64,000 bases of DNA, taken from contig JBFWQM010000001.1 in the NCBI GenBank assembly GCA_050249455.1, forward strand, positions 24,812 through 88,811. Reading direction: 5' to 3'. This DNA comes from JBFWQM01 sp050249455. Its GTDB lineage: Bacteria > Pseudomonadota > Alphaproteobacteria > MPNO01 > VGEU01. The translations under genes and the position numbers were made by a program. Shown here one piece after another: positions 34,825-47,277 of this stretch (positions are counted from its first letter, which is position 1; every line of letters begins with the position of its first letter). Below the pieces are notes generated by a model. The model made no database searches. It was not told the DNA's origin and was given only the letters and a program-made list of their open reading frames with translations.

Positions 34825-35748
34825 ATGGCGGACGCGGCGGACGGCCGGCTGATCGAGGCGTTCCTGGAGATGATGGTGGCCGAGCGCGGGGCCGCGGCGA
34901 ACACCGTGGATTCCTACCGCCGCGACCTCGCCGACGCGGCGCGCCTGCTGGCTGCGCGCGGCGTCGCGCTGGAGAACGCAACGGCGGCCGACGTGCGCGA
35001 CTACCTCAACCACCTCGCAGTTGGCGGCCGCGCTGCGCCGACGGCGAGCCGGCGGCTTTCGGCGCTGCGCCAGTTCTTCCGCTTCCTGGTGTCCGACGGC
35101 CGGCGGCCGGACGACCCGACCGCGGCGGTCGACGCGCCGCGCCGCGGCCGGCCGCTGCCCAAGATCCTCACCGAGGCGGAGGTCGAGGCGCTGCTCGCCG
35201 CCGCCGCCGCGCGCGAAGGCCGCGCCGGCCGCCGCATCGAGGCGTTGCTCGAGATTCTGTATGCGACCGGCATGCGCGTGTCGGAGCTCGTCGGGCTGCC
35301 GGCGGGCGCGATCGCGCGCGACCGCCGCTTCGTCCTGATCCGCGGCAAGGGCGGCAAGGAGCGCATGGTACCGCTGTCGGAACCGGCACAGCGCGCGCTC
35401 GCCGCGTGGCTGGATGCGTCGGCGCGGCGCGGCGCGGCGTCGCGCTGGGTGTTCCCGTCGCATGGCGACACGGGCCACCTGACGCGCCAGCGCTTCGCAC
35501 AGCTCCTTAAGGACATCGCCGCGGACGCCGGTATTGACCCCGGGCGGGTATCCCCGCATGTTGTGCGCCACGCGTTCGCCAGCCATCTCCTTGCGCACGG
35601 CGCGGATCTCCGAACGGTTCAGCAGATGCTCGGTCACGCCGATATCGCCACGACCCAGATCTACACCCATGTGCTCGACGAGCGCCTCAACGCGCTGGTT
35701 CGCGCGCATCACCCGCTGGCGCGCCGCGGCGCGCGCGCGCGCGACTGA
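34825..35748 (+). CDS. xerD: Tyrosine recombinase XerD
   Basis: A 307-residue site-specific recombinase expected to resolve chromosome dimers at dif together with XerC. It has the SAM-like N-terminal domain (about 1-95) and the catalytic domain with Arg in ATGMRVSEL, Lys in [12 protein letters not shown], the [12 protein letters not shown] box, the histidine of [14 protein letters not shown] and a terminal Tyr nucleophile. The position next to accA and the aro genes fits alphaproteobacterial xerD rather than xerC. Starts 2 bp after the previous stop. Confidence 0.93.
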   Translation: MADAADGRLIEAFLEMMVAERGAAANTVDSYRRDLADAARLLAARGVALENATAADVRDYLNHLAVGGRAAPTASRRLSALRQFFRFLVSDGRRPDDPTAAVDAPRRGRPLPKILTEAEVEALLAAAAAREGRAGRRIEALLEILYATGMRVSELVGLPAGAIARDRRFVLIRGKGGKERMVPLSEPAQRALAAWLDASARRGAASRWVFPSHGDTGHLTRQRFAQLLKDIAADAGIDPGRVSPHVVRHAFASHLLAHGADLRTVQQMLGHADIATTQIYTHVLDERLNALVRAHHPLARRGARARD

Positions 35749-35784
35749 GCGTCGGACGGTTCCGTGGCCGAAACAAGCCGCTCG

Positions 35785-36741
35785 ATGCTGAGCCACCTCG
35801 ACTTCGAGCAGTCGATCGTCGAGCTCGAGACCAAGATCGAGGAGCTGCGCCACCTGTCGGACGCCAGCGACCTCAAGATCGCCGGCGAAGTGTCGCGGCT
35901 GCAGGCGCGCCTCGACCGCATGCTGCGCCAGGCCTACGCCAAGCTCAGCCCCTGGCAGAAGGTGCAGGTCGCACGCCATCCGCGCCGGCCGCATTGCCAG
36001 GACTTCATCGACGGCCTGATCACCGACTTCACGCCGCTGGCCGGCGACCGCGGCTTCGCCGAGGACGCAGCCATCGTCGGCGGGCTCGGCCGGTTCCGCG
36101 GCGAGAGCGTCGTGGTGATCGGCCAGGAGAAGGGCGCCGACACCGACTCTCGGGTGAAGCACAATTTCGGCATGGCCAAGCCCGAAGGCTACCGCAAGGC
36201 GCAGCGCCTGATGCAGCTCGCGGAGCGCTTCGGCCTGCCGGTCGTCACGCTGGTCGACACCCCCGGCGCCTATCCCGGCGTCGGCGCGGAGGAGCGCGGC
36301 CAGGCCGAGGCGATCGCGCGCTCGATCGACGTGTGCCTGTCGCTGCAGGTGCCGGTCGTCGCCACCGTGATCGGCGAAGGCGGCTCCGGCGGCGCCATCG
36401 CGCTCGCCGCCGCGGACAGGGTGCTGATGCTGGAGCACGCGGTCTATTCGGTGATCTCGCCGGAAGGCTGCGCCTCGATCCTGTGGCGCAACGGCGCCAA
36501 TGCGAAGGAGGCGGCGGAGGCGCTGAAGCTCACCGCTTCCGACCTGCTGCAGCTGCGCGTGATCGACGAGGTGGTGCCGGAGCCGGTCGGCGCCGCGCAC
36601 CGCAGCCCTGAGGAGGCGATCCGCCGCACCGGCGATGCGATCGAAGCGGCGCTGCGTCCGCTCGCGGCCGAGGACGGGCCGGCGCTCAAGGCGCGCCGGC
36701 GCGACAAGTTCCTTGCCATCGGCGCGCAGTTCGTCCTTTAG
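35785..36741 (+). CDS. accA: Acetyl-CoA carboxylase carboxyltransferase subunit alpha
   Basis: A 318-residue subunit that, with AccD, transfers the carboxyl group from biotin to acetyl-CoA in fatty acid synthesis. [52 protein letters not shown] and [14 protein letters not shown] are canonical. I chose ATG 35785, which gives the usual length (E. coli AccA is 319); a GTG at 35764 is an alternative. Follows xerD on the same strand. Confidence 0.97.
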   Translation: MLSHLDFEQSIVELETKIEELRHLSDASDLKIAGEVSRLQARLDRMLRQAYAKLSPWQKVQVARHPRRPHCQDFIDGLITDFTPLAGDRGFAEDAAIVGGLGRFRGESVVVIGQEKGADTDSRVKHNFGMAKPEGYRKAQRLMQLAERFGLPVVTLVDTPGAYPGVGAEERGQAEAIARSIDVCLSLQVPVVATVIGEGGSGGAIALAAADRVLMLEHAVYSVISPEGCASILWRNGANAKEAAEALKLTASDLLQLRVIDEVVPEPVGAAHRSPEEAIRRTGDAIEAALRPLAAEDGPALKARRRDKFLAIGAQFVL

Positions 36742-36754
36742 CGCGGAGCCGCGG

Positions 36755-38275
36755 GTGGGCCGTTGGCTCGCGCTCGGGCTGTTCGCTGTCGCGCTGCCCG
36801 CCGCCAAGGCCGCGCTCATCTACCTCGCCGGCCACGCCAACCACGACGTCGCGTGGCTTCTGGTCGCCGCCGAGCGGCTGTTCGACGGCGGGCGCTACTA
36901 CCACGACATCCTGGAGCCAAACCCGCCGGTGACGCTGGCGGTGATGGCGCCCGGCCTGGTCATCGACGACCTGCTCGACATCGCGACCTATCCCGCCTAC
37001 CTCGCCTGGGTCGTCGCGCTGATCGCCTTGTCGTCGCTGCTAACGTGGCGCAGCCTGCCGCGCGCGCTCGGCCGCGGCCCGTCCGACCCGCTGCCGGAGG
37101 CTTGGCTGGTGCCGGCGGCCCTGTGCCTGTTCCCGTGGTACGGCTTCGGCCAGCGCGAGCACCTGTTCGTCATCCTCTATCTGCCGGCCCTGGCGATGTT
37201 CCAGGCCGAGTGCCGCGGCCCCGGCCGCACGCGCGCGGCGTTCGCGGTGCCGGTGATGGCGCTGGCGACCTTCGGCCTGCTGATGAAGCCGTACTGGCTG
37301 CTGATCCCCGCCGCGCAGGTCGCCCTGGCGCTGGTCGATGGCCGGCCGGTCCGGCGGTTCGTGCTGCTGGCGGCGCCGACCGCGACGGCGGTGGTCGCCG
37401 TCCTGGCCGCGCTCAACTGGTCGCTGCTCCACGAGTGGCTGAGCGTCGTGCCGCTGGCGACCGCGGTGTACGACGCCTATGACGACCCGCTGTGGCTGCC
37501 CAAGCTGCTGCCGCACGCGGCGATGATCGCGCTGGTCTGGGCGGCGCATCGCTACATGGTGCGCGACCGCGGCTCGACCGCGGTGGTCGTGCGCGACACG
37601 CTCGCCGCGGCGGCGGCGGCACTGGTGGTGGTGTTCCTGCAGCGCAAGGCGTTCCCCTATCACCTGCTGCCGACCATCCAGCTCACCGCGCTGGCCGCCG
37701 GCGTCGTGCTGCTGCGGCTCCTGAGCGACGGCGTCGCGCTGCGCCGCCCGGCCGTCACGCCGCGCGCGGCGGTGGCGCTGGTGTGCGCCGGCCTGGTGTT
37801 CCAGGCGGCGCCGGTGCTCTACCGCGCGTTCCGGCCCGTCCCGGCGGAGGAGCGCGAGCTGATCGCGCTGGCCGCGGGACCGGCGGCGGGACGGCCGTTC
37901 CTCGCCGTGTCGACCAGCGTGTGGCCCGCGTTCCCGATGGCGCTCGACAGCGGCGCGCAGTGGGTGGGCCGGGTCGGCTGCCAGTGGATGATCCCCGGTG
38001 CGCTGCGCCTGTCGCAGGGCGCGAGCGACGGCGACCGCGCGCAGGGCGCGCACTATGCCGGCATCGCGCTGGCCATGCTGGCCGAGGACATCGCCCGCGG
38101 CCGCCCGGCGGTGCTGGCGGTCGCGATCGGCGCGGACGGGCAGGGCCTCGACGGCCCGTTCGACCTGCTGGCCTACCTGCGCAGCCACGACGGCCTGCGC
38201 GGCGAGCTCGATGCCTACCGCGAGCGCGCCCGCGGCGCCTACTGGGCGGTCTACGACCGCGTGTCGCCGGGCTGA
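36755..38275 (+). CDS. GT-C-like polytopic membrane protein, paralogue 1
   Basis: A 506-residue protein with about 10-12 hydrophobic helices and a soluble C-terminal part (about 375-506). The first outer loop contains NHDVAWLLVAAERLFDGG and ILEPNPP; the Asp (D31) and Glu (E54) sit where GT-C glycosyltransferases such as ArnT and PMT have catalytic acidic residues. Another shared block is FGQREHLFVILYLPAL and LMKPYW. This suggests a lipid-linked sugar transferase, by inference. The start is GTG 36755 with GGAG 6 nt upstream. Two paralogues follow in tandem. Confidence 0.78.
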   Translation: MGRWLALGLFAVALPAAKAALIYLAGHANHDVAWLLVAAERLFDGGRYYHDILEPNPPVTLAVMAPGLVIDDLLDIATYPAYLAWVVALIALSSLLTWRSLPRALGRGPSDPLPEAWLVPAALCLFPWYGFGQREHLFVILYLPALAMFQAECRGPGRTRAAFAVPVMALATFGLLMKPYWLLIPAAQVALALVDGRPVRRFVLLAAPTATAVVAVLAALNWSLLHEWLSVVPLATAVYDAYDDPLWLPKLLPHAAMIALVWAAHRYMVRDRGSTAVVVRDTLAAAAAALVVVFLQRKAFPYHLLPTIQLTALAAGVVLLRLLSDGVALRRPAVTPRAAVALVCAGLVFQAAPVLYRAFRPVPAEERELIALAAGPAAGRPFLAVSTSVWPAFPMALDSGAQWVGRVGCQWMIPGALRLSQGASDGDRAQGAHYAGIALAMLAEDIARGRPAVLAVAIGADGQGLDGPFDLLAYLRSHDGLRGELDAYRERARGAYWAVYDRVSPG

Positions 38276-38338
38276 TCGGCAACCGAAAGTAAACCTTGTC
38301 GGCGTATCGATGCCGGCCGAAGGCAGCACGCCCAAGCC

Positions 38339-39901
38339 ATGGCATCGACCGCCCACACCCACGGCCTCACGCCCGGCGCGACGCGCCGGACGTCTTCCCA
38401 GCAGCTGGCGCTGGCCGTGTTCGCGGTGGCGCTCGCCGGCGCCGCGGCCGCGGTGCTGGCGCGTTACGGTCACGTCAACCACGACACCGTCTGGCTGGTC
38501 ATGGCGGCCGAGCGCCTGCTCGACGGCGGACGCTATATCGACGACGTCCTGGAGCTGAGCCCGCCGGTCCTGCTGGCCGCCTACATGCCCGGCGCGGTCG
38601 CCGGCCGCGTGTTCGGGATCGACCCCTATGCCGCCCATCTCGGCTGGGTCGCGCTGCTGATCGCGGGGGCGACCCTGCTGTGCCGGCCCGGGCTGCAGCG
38701 CCTGTTCGACCGGGCCGACGGCCAGCCGCTGCCGGAAGCCTGGCTGGTGCCAGTCGTGCTCGCGGCGATGCCGGGCTACGACTTCGGCCAGAAGGAGCAT
38801 CTGTTCGTCATCCTGTCCCTGCCGGCGCTGGTGCTGCTGGCCGCGGAACGGCAGCGGCCGGGGACGCCGGCCGGCCTGGTGATCGCCGCGACCGTGCCGG
38901 CGGCGGTGGCGCTGACGATGAAGCCGTACTGGCTGCTGGTGCCCGCGGCGCTCGTCGCGTGGGCGGCGCTCGGCCCCAGGGTCGGACGCCGGTTCGCGGC
39001 CGTCGCGCTTGCGGCCGCTGCCGCCGCGGTCGCCGCCATAGCCGTCGCGACCCTGGCCGGATACGCCGGCTGGGCGACGATCGCCGGCTGGGCGACGGAG
39101 CTGCACGATGCGTTCGGCGTCGCGCCGGCGCGGCTCGCGCGGCGGACGGAGACGGCGGCGATCGTGCTGGTCTTCGCGGCCGCGGCGACCGGCGCCTTCC
39201 TGCCGCGCGGCACGGCCGCGCGCACGCTCGCGGGAGGGCTCGTCGTCGCGGCCGCCGCGGCGTTCGCCGCGGCGCTGCTCCAGCGCAAGGGCTGGGCCTA
39301 CCACCTGCTGCCCGTGGTGCAGTGCGCGACGCTGGCGATCGGCCTGGTGGTGCTCCGCCTCCTGCGCGACCGCGACGTGCCGCGACGGCTTGCCGGCGGC
39401 CTTCTCGTCGCGGTCGCGATGACGACCGTCGTGCAGCACGTCTACCTCGCGGTGAACCGGGCGTTCCGGTCGGACCCCGCGTTCGTCGGCGAATTCGCGG
39501 CGCACCTGCGCGACCATGCCGCCGGCCGCAGCTTCCTCGCGATCTCCACAAACCAATGGCCGGCGTTTCCCGCGGTGGTCCTGGCCGGCGCGCGCTGGGT
39601 GTCGCGTGCGCCGCATCAGTGGATGTTCCCCGGCGCCGTGCGCCTACTCTCCGGCGACGCCGAACAGCGGGCGCGCGGCGCGCATTACCGCGACATGGCG
39701 CTGGCCATGATCGCCGACGACATCGAGCGCCACCGCCCGCACGCCATCGCGATCGACGTCGGCGCCGACCAGCAGGGCGTCGGCGATGGCTTCGACATGC
39801 CGGGCTTCCTGCGCCAGGATCCGCGGCTGCGCGCGCTGCTCGACGGCTATCGCGAGGTCGCGCGCGACGACCGCTGGGTCTTCTATGTCGCCGGCCCGTG
39901 A
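38339..39901 (+). CDS. GT-C-like polytopic membrane protein, paralogue 2
   Basis: A 520-residue relative of the preceding protein, with the same order of blocks: NHDTVWLVMAAERLLDGG (D49), LELSPP (E72), PEAWLVP, FGQKEHLFVIL, TMKPYWLLVP, LLQRKGWAYHLLP, and a soluble tail with FLAISTNQWPAFP, HQWMFPGAVRL and RHRPHAIAIDVGADQQG. The acidic pair in the first loop is kept. Probably a glycosyltransferase of the GT-C superfamily acting in the periplasm; donor and acceptor unknown. It starts 63 bp after paralogue 1 and overlaps paralogue 3 by 17 bp. Confidence 0.78.
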   Translation: MASTAHTHGLTPGATRRTSSQQLALAVFAVALAGAAAAVLARYGHVNHDTVWLVMAAERLLDGGRYIDDVLELSPPVLLAAYMPGAVAGRVFGIDPYAAHLGWVALLIAGATLLCRPGLQRLFDRADGQPLPEAWLVPVVLAAMPGYDFGQKEHLFVILSLPALVLLAAERQRPGTPAGLVIAATVPAAVALTMKPYWLLVPAALVAWAALGPRVGRRFAAVALAAAAAAVAAIAVATLAGYAGWATIAGWATELHDAFGVAPARLARRTETAAIVLVFAAAATGAFLPRGTAARTLAGGLVVAAAAAFAAALLQRKGWAYHLLPVVQCATLAIGLVVLRLLRDRDVPRRLAGGLLVAVAMTTVVQHVYLAVNRAFRSDPAFVGEFAAHLRDHAAGRSFLAISTNQWPAFPAVVLAGARWVSRAPHQWMFPGAVRLLSGDAEQRARGAHYRDMALAMIADDIERHRPHAIAIDVGADQQGVGDGFDMPGFLRQDPRLRALLDGYREVARDDRWVFYVAGP

Positions 39902-41396
39902 GGCGCGCGCGCTGAGCGCAGGCCGCAGCCGGTCGGTCGACGCCGTGGCGGCGGCGGCGTTCTCGCTTGCGGTCGCGGTGGCGGCGGCGGGCGCGCTGCT
40001 GCTGTTCGGGCACCTCAACCACGACGTCGCGTGGCTGCTGGTGGCCGCCGGACGGCTGGCGGCCGGGGGCCGCTACGGCCTCGACCTCGTGGAGCCCACG
40101 CCGCCGCTCGCGCTCGTGGTCATGGCGCCGGCGCTCGCGCTGCGCGACCTTGCCGGCATCGCGCTCTACCCGGCGTACCTCGCCTGGGTGTGCGTCCTGG
40201 TCGCCGGCGCCGCGGCGCTGTCGCGGCCGATGCTGCGCGCCGCGCTGGGCCGCGCCGCGGACGGGCCGTTGCCGGAGGCGTGGCTGGTCGCGCCGGCGCT
40301 GGCGCTGCTGCCGGGCTACGATTTCGGCCAGAAGGAGCATTTGTTCGCCGTGCTCGCGACGCCGGCGGTGCTGTTGTTCGCCGCGCGCGGACCGGTGGCG
40401 CCGGCGCCGGCGCTGGCCGCGCTCGTGATCGGCGCTGTCGCCGTCCTGATGAAGCCCTACTGGCTCGTGGTCCCGGCCGTGGTCGCCGCCGCGGCGCTCG
40501 CGGAGCGCCGTCTCGACCGCCGGCGGGCGGCGCAGGCCGCCGCCATGTTCGCGGTCGCCGCGGCGGGCGTCGTCGCCGGCACGCTCGCGTGGTTCGGCGA
40601 ATGGCTGGCCGTGGCGCGCCTCGCCGTCGACGTCTATGCCGCCTACGACCTCGCGCCCGTCGCGCTGGCGGCGACTGCCGCCGCCTATGCCGGCATGGTC
40701 GCGCTCGCGTGGTTCGCCGCCGGCCAGGCCGCGCCCGGCGATGGGGCCGTGCGCACCCTGCTGGTCGCCGCGGGGGCGGCCGTCGTCGCGGCGGCGGCGC
40801 AGCTCAAGGGCTGGCCGTACCACTACCTGCCGGCGGTGCTGTTCGCCGCGCTGGCGACCGGGATCGCGCTGGTGAACGGCGCGCGGCGCTCGCGCGCGGC
40901 GTCGCTCACGCTTGCCGCGCTGATCGCCGCGGTCGCGTTCACGCCGCTCACGCGCGCCTTCGCGCCCGAACCGGCGGATGTCGCGGAGTTCCGCGAGATG
41001 GTGCGCCGCCACGCGGCGGGCCAGCGGTTCCTGGCGCTCGACACCGACCTGTGGCCGGCATTCCCCGCGGCGGTGGAGGCGGGGGCGCGCTGGGCGTCGC
41101 GCGCCCCGGCGCAGTGGCTGGTCCCCGGCGCGGCGGCGCTGGTGGCCGGCGACGCCGCGGCGCGCGCGCGCGCCGATGCGGTGCGCACGCAGGCGCTCGA
41201 CATGCTGGCGGAGGATCTGGCGCGCTACCGGCCGGCCGTGATCGCAGTGCGCATCGCGCCGCCGTTCCGCGGCCTGCCCGACGGCTTCGACCTAGCGGGT
41301 TGGCTGCGGCAGGACCCGCGCATCGCGGCGGCGCTCGACGGCTGCCGCCCGGTCGCGCGCGGCGCGGCGTGGACGTTCTGCAGGACAGGCGGCTGA
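39885..41396 (+). CDS. GT-C-like polytopic membrane protein, paralogue 3
   Basis: A 503-residue third copy with NHDVAWLLVAAGRLAAGG (D47), LVEPTPP (E70), GYDFGQKEHLFAVLATPAV, LMKPYWLVVPA, LKGWPYHYLP and the soluble tail LALDTDLWPAFPAAVEAGARWASRAPAQW. ATG 39885 overlaps the end of paralogue 2, so the genes are coupled; longer frames upstream are out of character. The three genes likely make related membrane sugar-transfer steps or a multi-subunit transferase. Convergent with secA, with 10 bp between stops. Confidence 0.78.
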   Translation: MSPAREARALSAGRSRSVDAVAAAAFSLAVAVAAAGALLLFGHLNHDVAWLLVAAGRLAAGGRYGLDLVEPTPPLALVVMAPALALRDLAGIALYPAYLAWVCVLVAGAAALSRPMLRAALGRAADGPLPEAWLVAPALALLPGYDFGQKEHLFAVLATPAVLLFAARGPVAPAPALAALVIGAVAVLMKPYWLVVPAVVAAAALAERRLDRRRAAQAAAMFAVAAAGVVAGTLAWFGEWLAVARLAVDVYAAYDLAPVALAATAAAYAGMVALAWFAAGQAAPGDGAVRTLLVAAGAAVVAAAAQLKGWPYHYLPAVLFAALATGIALVNGARRSRAASLTLAALIAAVAFTPLTRAFAPEPADVAEFREMVRRHAAGQRFLALDTDLWPAFPAAVEAGARWASRAPAQWLVPGAAALVAGDAAARARADAVRTQALDMLAEDLARYRPAVIAVRIAPPFRGLPDGFDLAGWLRQDPRIAAALDGCRPVARGAAWTFCRTGG

Positions 41397-41406
41397 GCCG
41401 CCCGGC

Positions 41407-44220
<2,814 letters not shown>

Positions 44221-44290
44221 AAAAAGGTGTCCCCAAAAAGGGCGCAGTCGCGGACGCGACGGGCGAGGCCGCGCGCGAAAGCCACTGGAC

Positions 44291-44318
44291 AGATAAGGGC
44301 GGGGTGGGGGTGTGTCAA
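44291..44318 (-). promoter_or_regulatory. Predicted secA promoter
   Basis: On the minus strand TTGACA (44318-44313), 16 nt of C-rich spacer, TTATCT (44296-44291). Predicted start is about 65 nt before the ATG at 44220. Confidence 0.55.
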
Positions 44319-44480
44319 CGACGGCGTCCGGCGGCTGGACTGGCCGCGCGGTCCCTTGTGCGCGGCCCGGCAATATGCAAGATGCCGGTTGAAATTCGGT
44401 TACAGGCCAAAGATTTGCAGGCCTGCGGCGCGCCTCGGCCGTCGCCGACGGCAAGCCGCGCCTGCGCGAGAGGACACGTC

Positions 44481-45341
44481 ATGGTGAAGGACTGGTTGCG
44501 GTCGGCGGCGCTCGCCGCCGCTTTGGGTTGTGCGCCGCTCGCCGTGGCGGCCCAGGCCGCCGGTGCCGACCCGGTGGTCGCCCGGGTCAACGGCCAGGAC
44601 ATCATGCGCTCGCAGGTGGACTCGATCCGCCAGATGCTGCCGCCGCAGTACCGCGAGCTGCCGATGAAGGACCTGTTCCCGGTGCTGCTCCGCCAGATGG
44701 TCGACACCAAGCTGATGGCCGACGCGGCGCGGGCGGCGAAGCTGGACCAGGACGAGGCGGTCAAGCGCCGGCTGGCCATGTCGGCCGACCGGGTGCTGGA
44801 GCAGGCCTATGTCGACGACCAGCTCAAGCGTCAGGTGACCGACGAGGTGCTGAAGGCCCGCTACGCCGAGGCGTCGAAGGAGTTCAAGCCGACTGCCCAG
44901 GTGCGGGCGCGCCACATCCTGGTCGCCACCGAGCGCGATGCGCGCGGGGTCATCGCCGACCTGGAGAAGGGCGGCGACTTCGCCAAGCTGGCGCAGGAGC
45001 ACTCGCGCGACGGCGCCGCGGCCAAGGGCGGCGACCTCGGCTATTTCGGCCAGGGCGACATGGTGCCGGCGTTCGCCGAGGCGGCGTTCAAGATGAAGCC
45101 GGGCGAGGTGTCCAAGGCGCCGGTGCAGACCCAGTTCGGCTGGCACGTGATCAAGGTGGAGGACCGGCGCACCTATGCCGGCCCGTCGTTCGAGGAGGCG
45201 CGCGAGGAGCTGTTCGCCGCCGTCTCGCAGGAGGCGATGGACAAGGTGCTGGAAGACCTGCGCGAAAAGGCGCAGATCGAGACGTTCGGCCCCGATGGCC
45301 CCGACGCCGCGCCGGAGATCCGGCTGGTGCCGCGCCGATAG
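44481..45341 (+). CDS. Periplasmic parvulin-type peptidyl-prolyl isomerase
   Basis: A 286-residue exported PPIase that assists folding of secreted proteins. A signal peptide (about 1-27) precedes a SurA/PrsA-like N-terminal chaperone part (about 30-130), then a parvulin domain (about 140-235) with VRARHILVATE, FAKLAQEHSRDGAAAKGGDLGYFGQGDMVPAF and FGWHVIKVEDRR. Divergent from secA, a pairing that makes sense for secretion and folding and is common in alphaproteobacteria. Confidence 0.93.
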   Translation: MVKDWLRSAALAAALGCAPLAVAAQAAGADPVVARVNGQDIMRSQVDSIRQMLPPQYRELPMKDLFPVLLRQMVDTKLMADAARAAKLDQDEAVKRRLAMSADRVLEQAYVDDQLKRQVTDEVLKARYAEASKEFKPTAQVRARHILVATERDARGVIADLEKGGDFAKLAQEHSRDGAAAKGGDLGYFGQGDMVPAFAEAAFKMKPGEVSKAPVQTQFGWHVIKVEDRRTYAGPSFEEAREELFAAVSQEAMDKVLEDLREKAQIETFGPDGPDAAPEIRLVPRR

Positions 45342-45360
45342 GCTCGCTTTCCTCTGGTTA

Positions 45361-45385
45361 TGGCCGGGTCAAGCCCGGTCATGAC
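45361..45385. repeat. R5-type palindrome (CCGGGTCAAGCCCGG)
   Basis: A single hairpin arm, GGCCGGGTCAAGCCCGGTC, in the 92-bp gap between the parvulin and argJ genes. This motif and its relatives (CCGGCTTGACCGG, also at 56851-56936) are scattered between genes in many alphaproteobacterial genomes. Confidence 0.6.
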
Positions 45386-45433
45386 GATATCAGGACCTTC
45401 CCCGACCCCGTTGCAACCAGCCGCTCGCTCGCC

Positions 45434-46663
45434 ATGGCCACCGCAAAGATCTCGCCGCTCGCGCCTGCCCGGTTCCCCGCCCTTCCCGTGATCGCCGGCG
45501 TCAGGCTGGGCAGCGCCGCCTGCGGGCTGCGCTACCGCGGCCGCACCGACCTCCTGTTCGTCGAACTCGCGCCCGGCACCACCGTCGCCGGCACGTTCAC
45601 CCGCTCGCTGACGTCGTCGGCGCCGGTGGACTGGTGCCGCAAGGCGCTGGCCCGCGGCACGGCGCGGGCGATCGTCGTCAACTCGGGCAACGCCAACGCC
45701 TTCACCGGCCGCGCCGGCGACGAATCGGTGGCGCGCACGGTGGATGCGGCGGCCAAGCTGCTCGGCGTCGCGCGGGAGGAGGTGTTCGTCGCCTCCACCG
45801 GGGTGATCGGCGAGCCGCTGGCCGACCACAAGATCACCGCCGTGCTGCCCGACCTGCGGCCGAAGCTCGCGGCCAACGGGTGGGAAGCCGCGGCGGCGGC
45901 GATCATGACCACCGACACCTTCCCCAAGGCCGCGACCCGCAAGGCGACGATCGGCGGCACGACCGTCACCATCAACGGCATCGCCAAGGGCTCGGGCATG
46001 ATCGCGCCCGACCTCGCCACCATGCTGGCGTTCGTCTTCACCGACGCGGCGATCCCGGCGCCGCTGCTGCAGAAGCTGTGCGCCGCGGCCTCCGACCGCT
46101 CGTTCAACGCGATCACGGTGGACGGCGACACCTCGACCAGCGACACGGTGCTTCTGTGCGCGACGGGCGAGGCCGGCAACCCGCCGCCGGGGGACGCGGC
46201 CGCCCTGCGCGACTTCGCCCGCGCCCTCGACGCGGTGATGATCGACCTCGCGCAGCAGGTGGTGAAGGACGGCGAGGGCGCCTCGAAGTTCATCGCCGTC
46301 ACCGTGACCGGCGCGGCCTCGGCCGGCGCGGCGCGCCGGATCGGGCTCGCCATCGCCAACTCGCCGCTGGTCAAGACCGCGATCGCCGGCGAGGACGCCA
46401 ACTGGGGCCGCATCGTCATGGCGGTCGGCAAGTCGGGCCAGAAGGCCGACCGCGACAAGCTCGCCATTTGCATCGGCGGCGTGCAGGTGACGGAGAACGG
46501 CATGGTCCGCGCCGGCTACGACGAGGCGCCGGTGGTCGCCCACATGAAGGGCACCGACATCGACATCGCCGTCGACGTCGGCATCGGCCGCGGCAAGGCG
46601 ACCGTGTGGACCTGCGACCTGACCCACGGCTATATCGACATCAACGGCTCGTACCGGAGCTGA
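45434..46663 (+). CDS. argJ: Glutamate N-acetyltransferase / amino-acid acetyltransferase
   Basis: A 409-residue bifunctional ornithine acetyltransferase/N-acetylglutamate synthase of arginine synthesis. The precursor self-cleaves before a conserved Thr: here KGSGMIAPDLATMLAF gives LA|TML, where most members have MA|TML, so the residue before Ala is Leu instead of Met. The Thr nucleophile and STGVIGEPL, TTDTFPK and NSPLVKTAIAGEDANWGRI blocks are intact. ATG 45434 follows a palindromic repeat. Confidence 0.96.
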   Translation: MATAKISPLAPARFPALPVIAGVRLGSAACGLRYRGRTDLLFVELAPGTTVAGTFTRSLTSSAPVDWCRKALARGTARAIVVNSGNANAFTGRAGDESVARTVDAAAKLLGVAREEVFVASTGVIGEPLADHKITAVLPDLRPKLAANGWEAAAAAIMTTDTFPKAATRKATIGGTTVTINGIAKGSGMIAPDLATMLAFVFTDAAIPAPLLQKLCAAASDRSFNAITVDGDTSTSDTVLLCATGEAGNPPPGDAAALRDFARALDAVMIDLAQQVVKDGEGASKFIAVTVTGAASAGAARRIGLAIANSPLVKTAIAGEDANWGRIVMAVGKSGQKADRDKLAICIGGVQVTENGMVRAGYDEAPVVAHMKGTDIDIAVDVGIGRGKATVWTCDLTHGYIDINGSYRS

Positions 46664-46667
46664 CGGC

Positions 46668-47078
46668 ATGGCGGCGCCGCTGCCGATCGTCCTCGTCGCC
46701 GCGGTGGCGCTGGTCGATGCCGACGGCCGGGTGCTGATCGCGCGCCGGCCGCAGGGCAAGGCGATGGCGGGACTGTGGGAATTCCCCGGCGGCAAGGTCG
46801 ATCCCGGCGAGACGCCGGAAACCGCGCTGATCCGCGAGCTGAAGGAGGAGCTCGGCATCGACGTGACCGAGCGCTGCCTGGCGCCGTTCACCTTCGCCTC
46901 GCACCGCTACGAGGCCTTCCACCTGCTGATGCCGCTCTATGTCTGCCGGGTCTGGCAGGGCGACGTTAAGGCGCTGGAGCACGAGGCGCTGGCGTGGGTG
47001 CGCCCGGTGCGCCTCGGCGACTACGACATGCCGCCGGCCGACAAGCCGCTCCTCGCCATGCTGCGCGACCTGCTGTAG
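46668..47078 (+). CDS. mutT: 8-oxo-dGTP diphosphatase MutT
   Basis: A 136-residue Nudix hydrolase that removes oxidised dGTP from the nucleotide pool. The Nudix box GGKVDPGETPETALIRELKEELGI matches the consensus, preceded by ARRPQGKAMAGLWEFP as in MutT. Starts 4 bp after argJ; the argJ-mutT order is common in alphaproteobacteria. Confidence 0.95.
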   Translation: MAAPLPIVLVAAVALVDADGRVLIARRPQGKAMAGLWEFPGGKVDPGETPETALIRELKEELGIDVTERCLAPFTFASHRYEAFHLLMPLYVCRVWQGDVKALEHEALAWVRPVRLGDYDMPPADKPLLAMLRDLL

Positions 47079-47098
47079 CAAATGAACCGGTGATCCGC

Positions 47099-47189
47099 AG
47101 GGGCGGGTCTCGGACCCGCCTGCGATTTGGCCGCGCGAAAACGGCCGACCGGTGCGTGCGGCGAAAGAGCGGGTCCGAGACCCGCCCCT
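47099..47189. repeat. R3-family paired palindromes
   Basis: A 21-nt sequence beginning AGGGGCGGGTCTCGG (47099-47119) recurs as its exact inverse complement at 47169-47189. Each arm is itself palindromic (GGGCGGGTC/GACCCGCCC). The same core forms the rpmB terminator at 15796-15816. It lies between mutT and the flavin monooxygenase gene. Confidence 0.8.
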
Positions 47190-47277
47190 ACGGAATGGCG
47201 GGGTGTCGAATTCCGCACGACAACAATCGACGCAGCACCGTAAGAATCGGTTGCGTGCGCAGACACGGAGCATCGCC

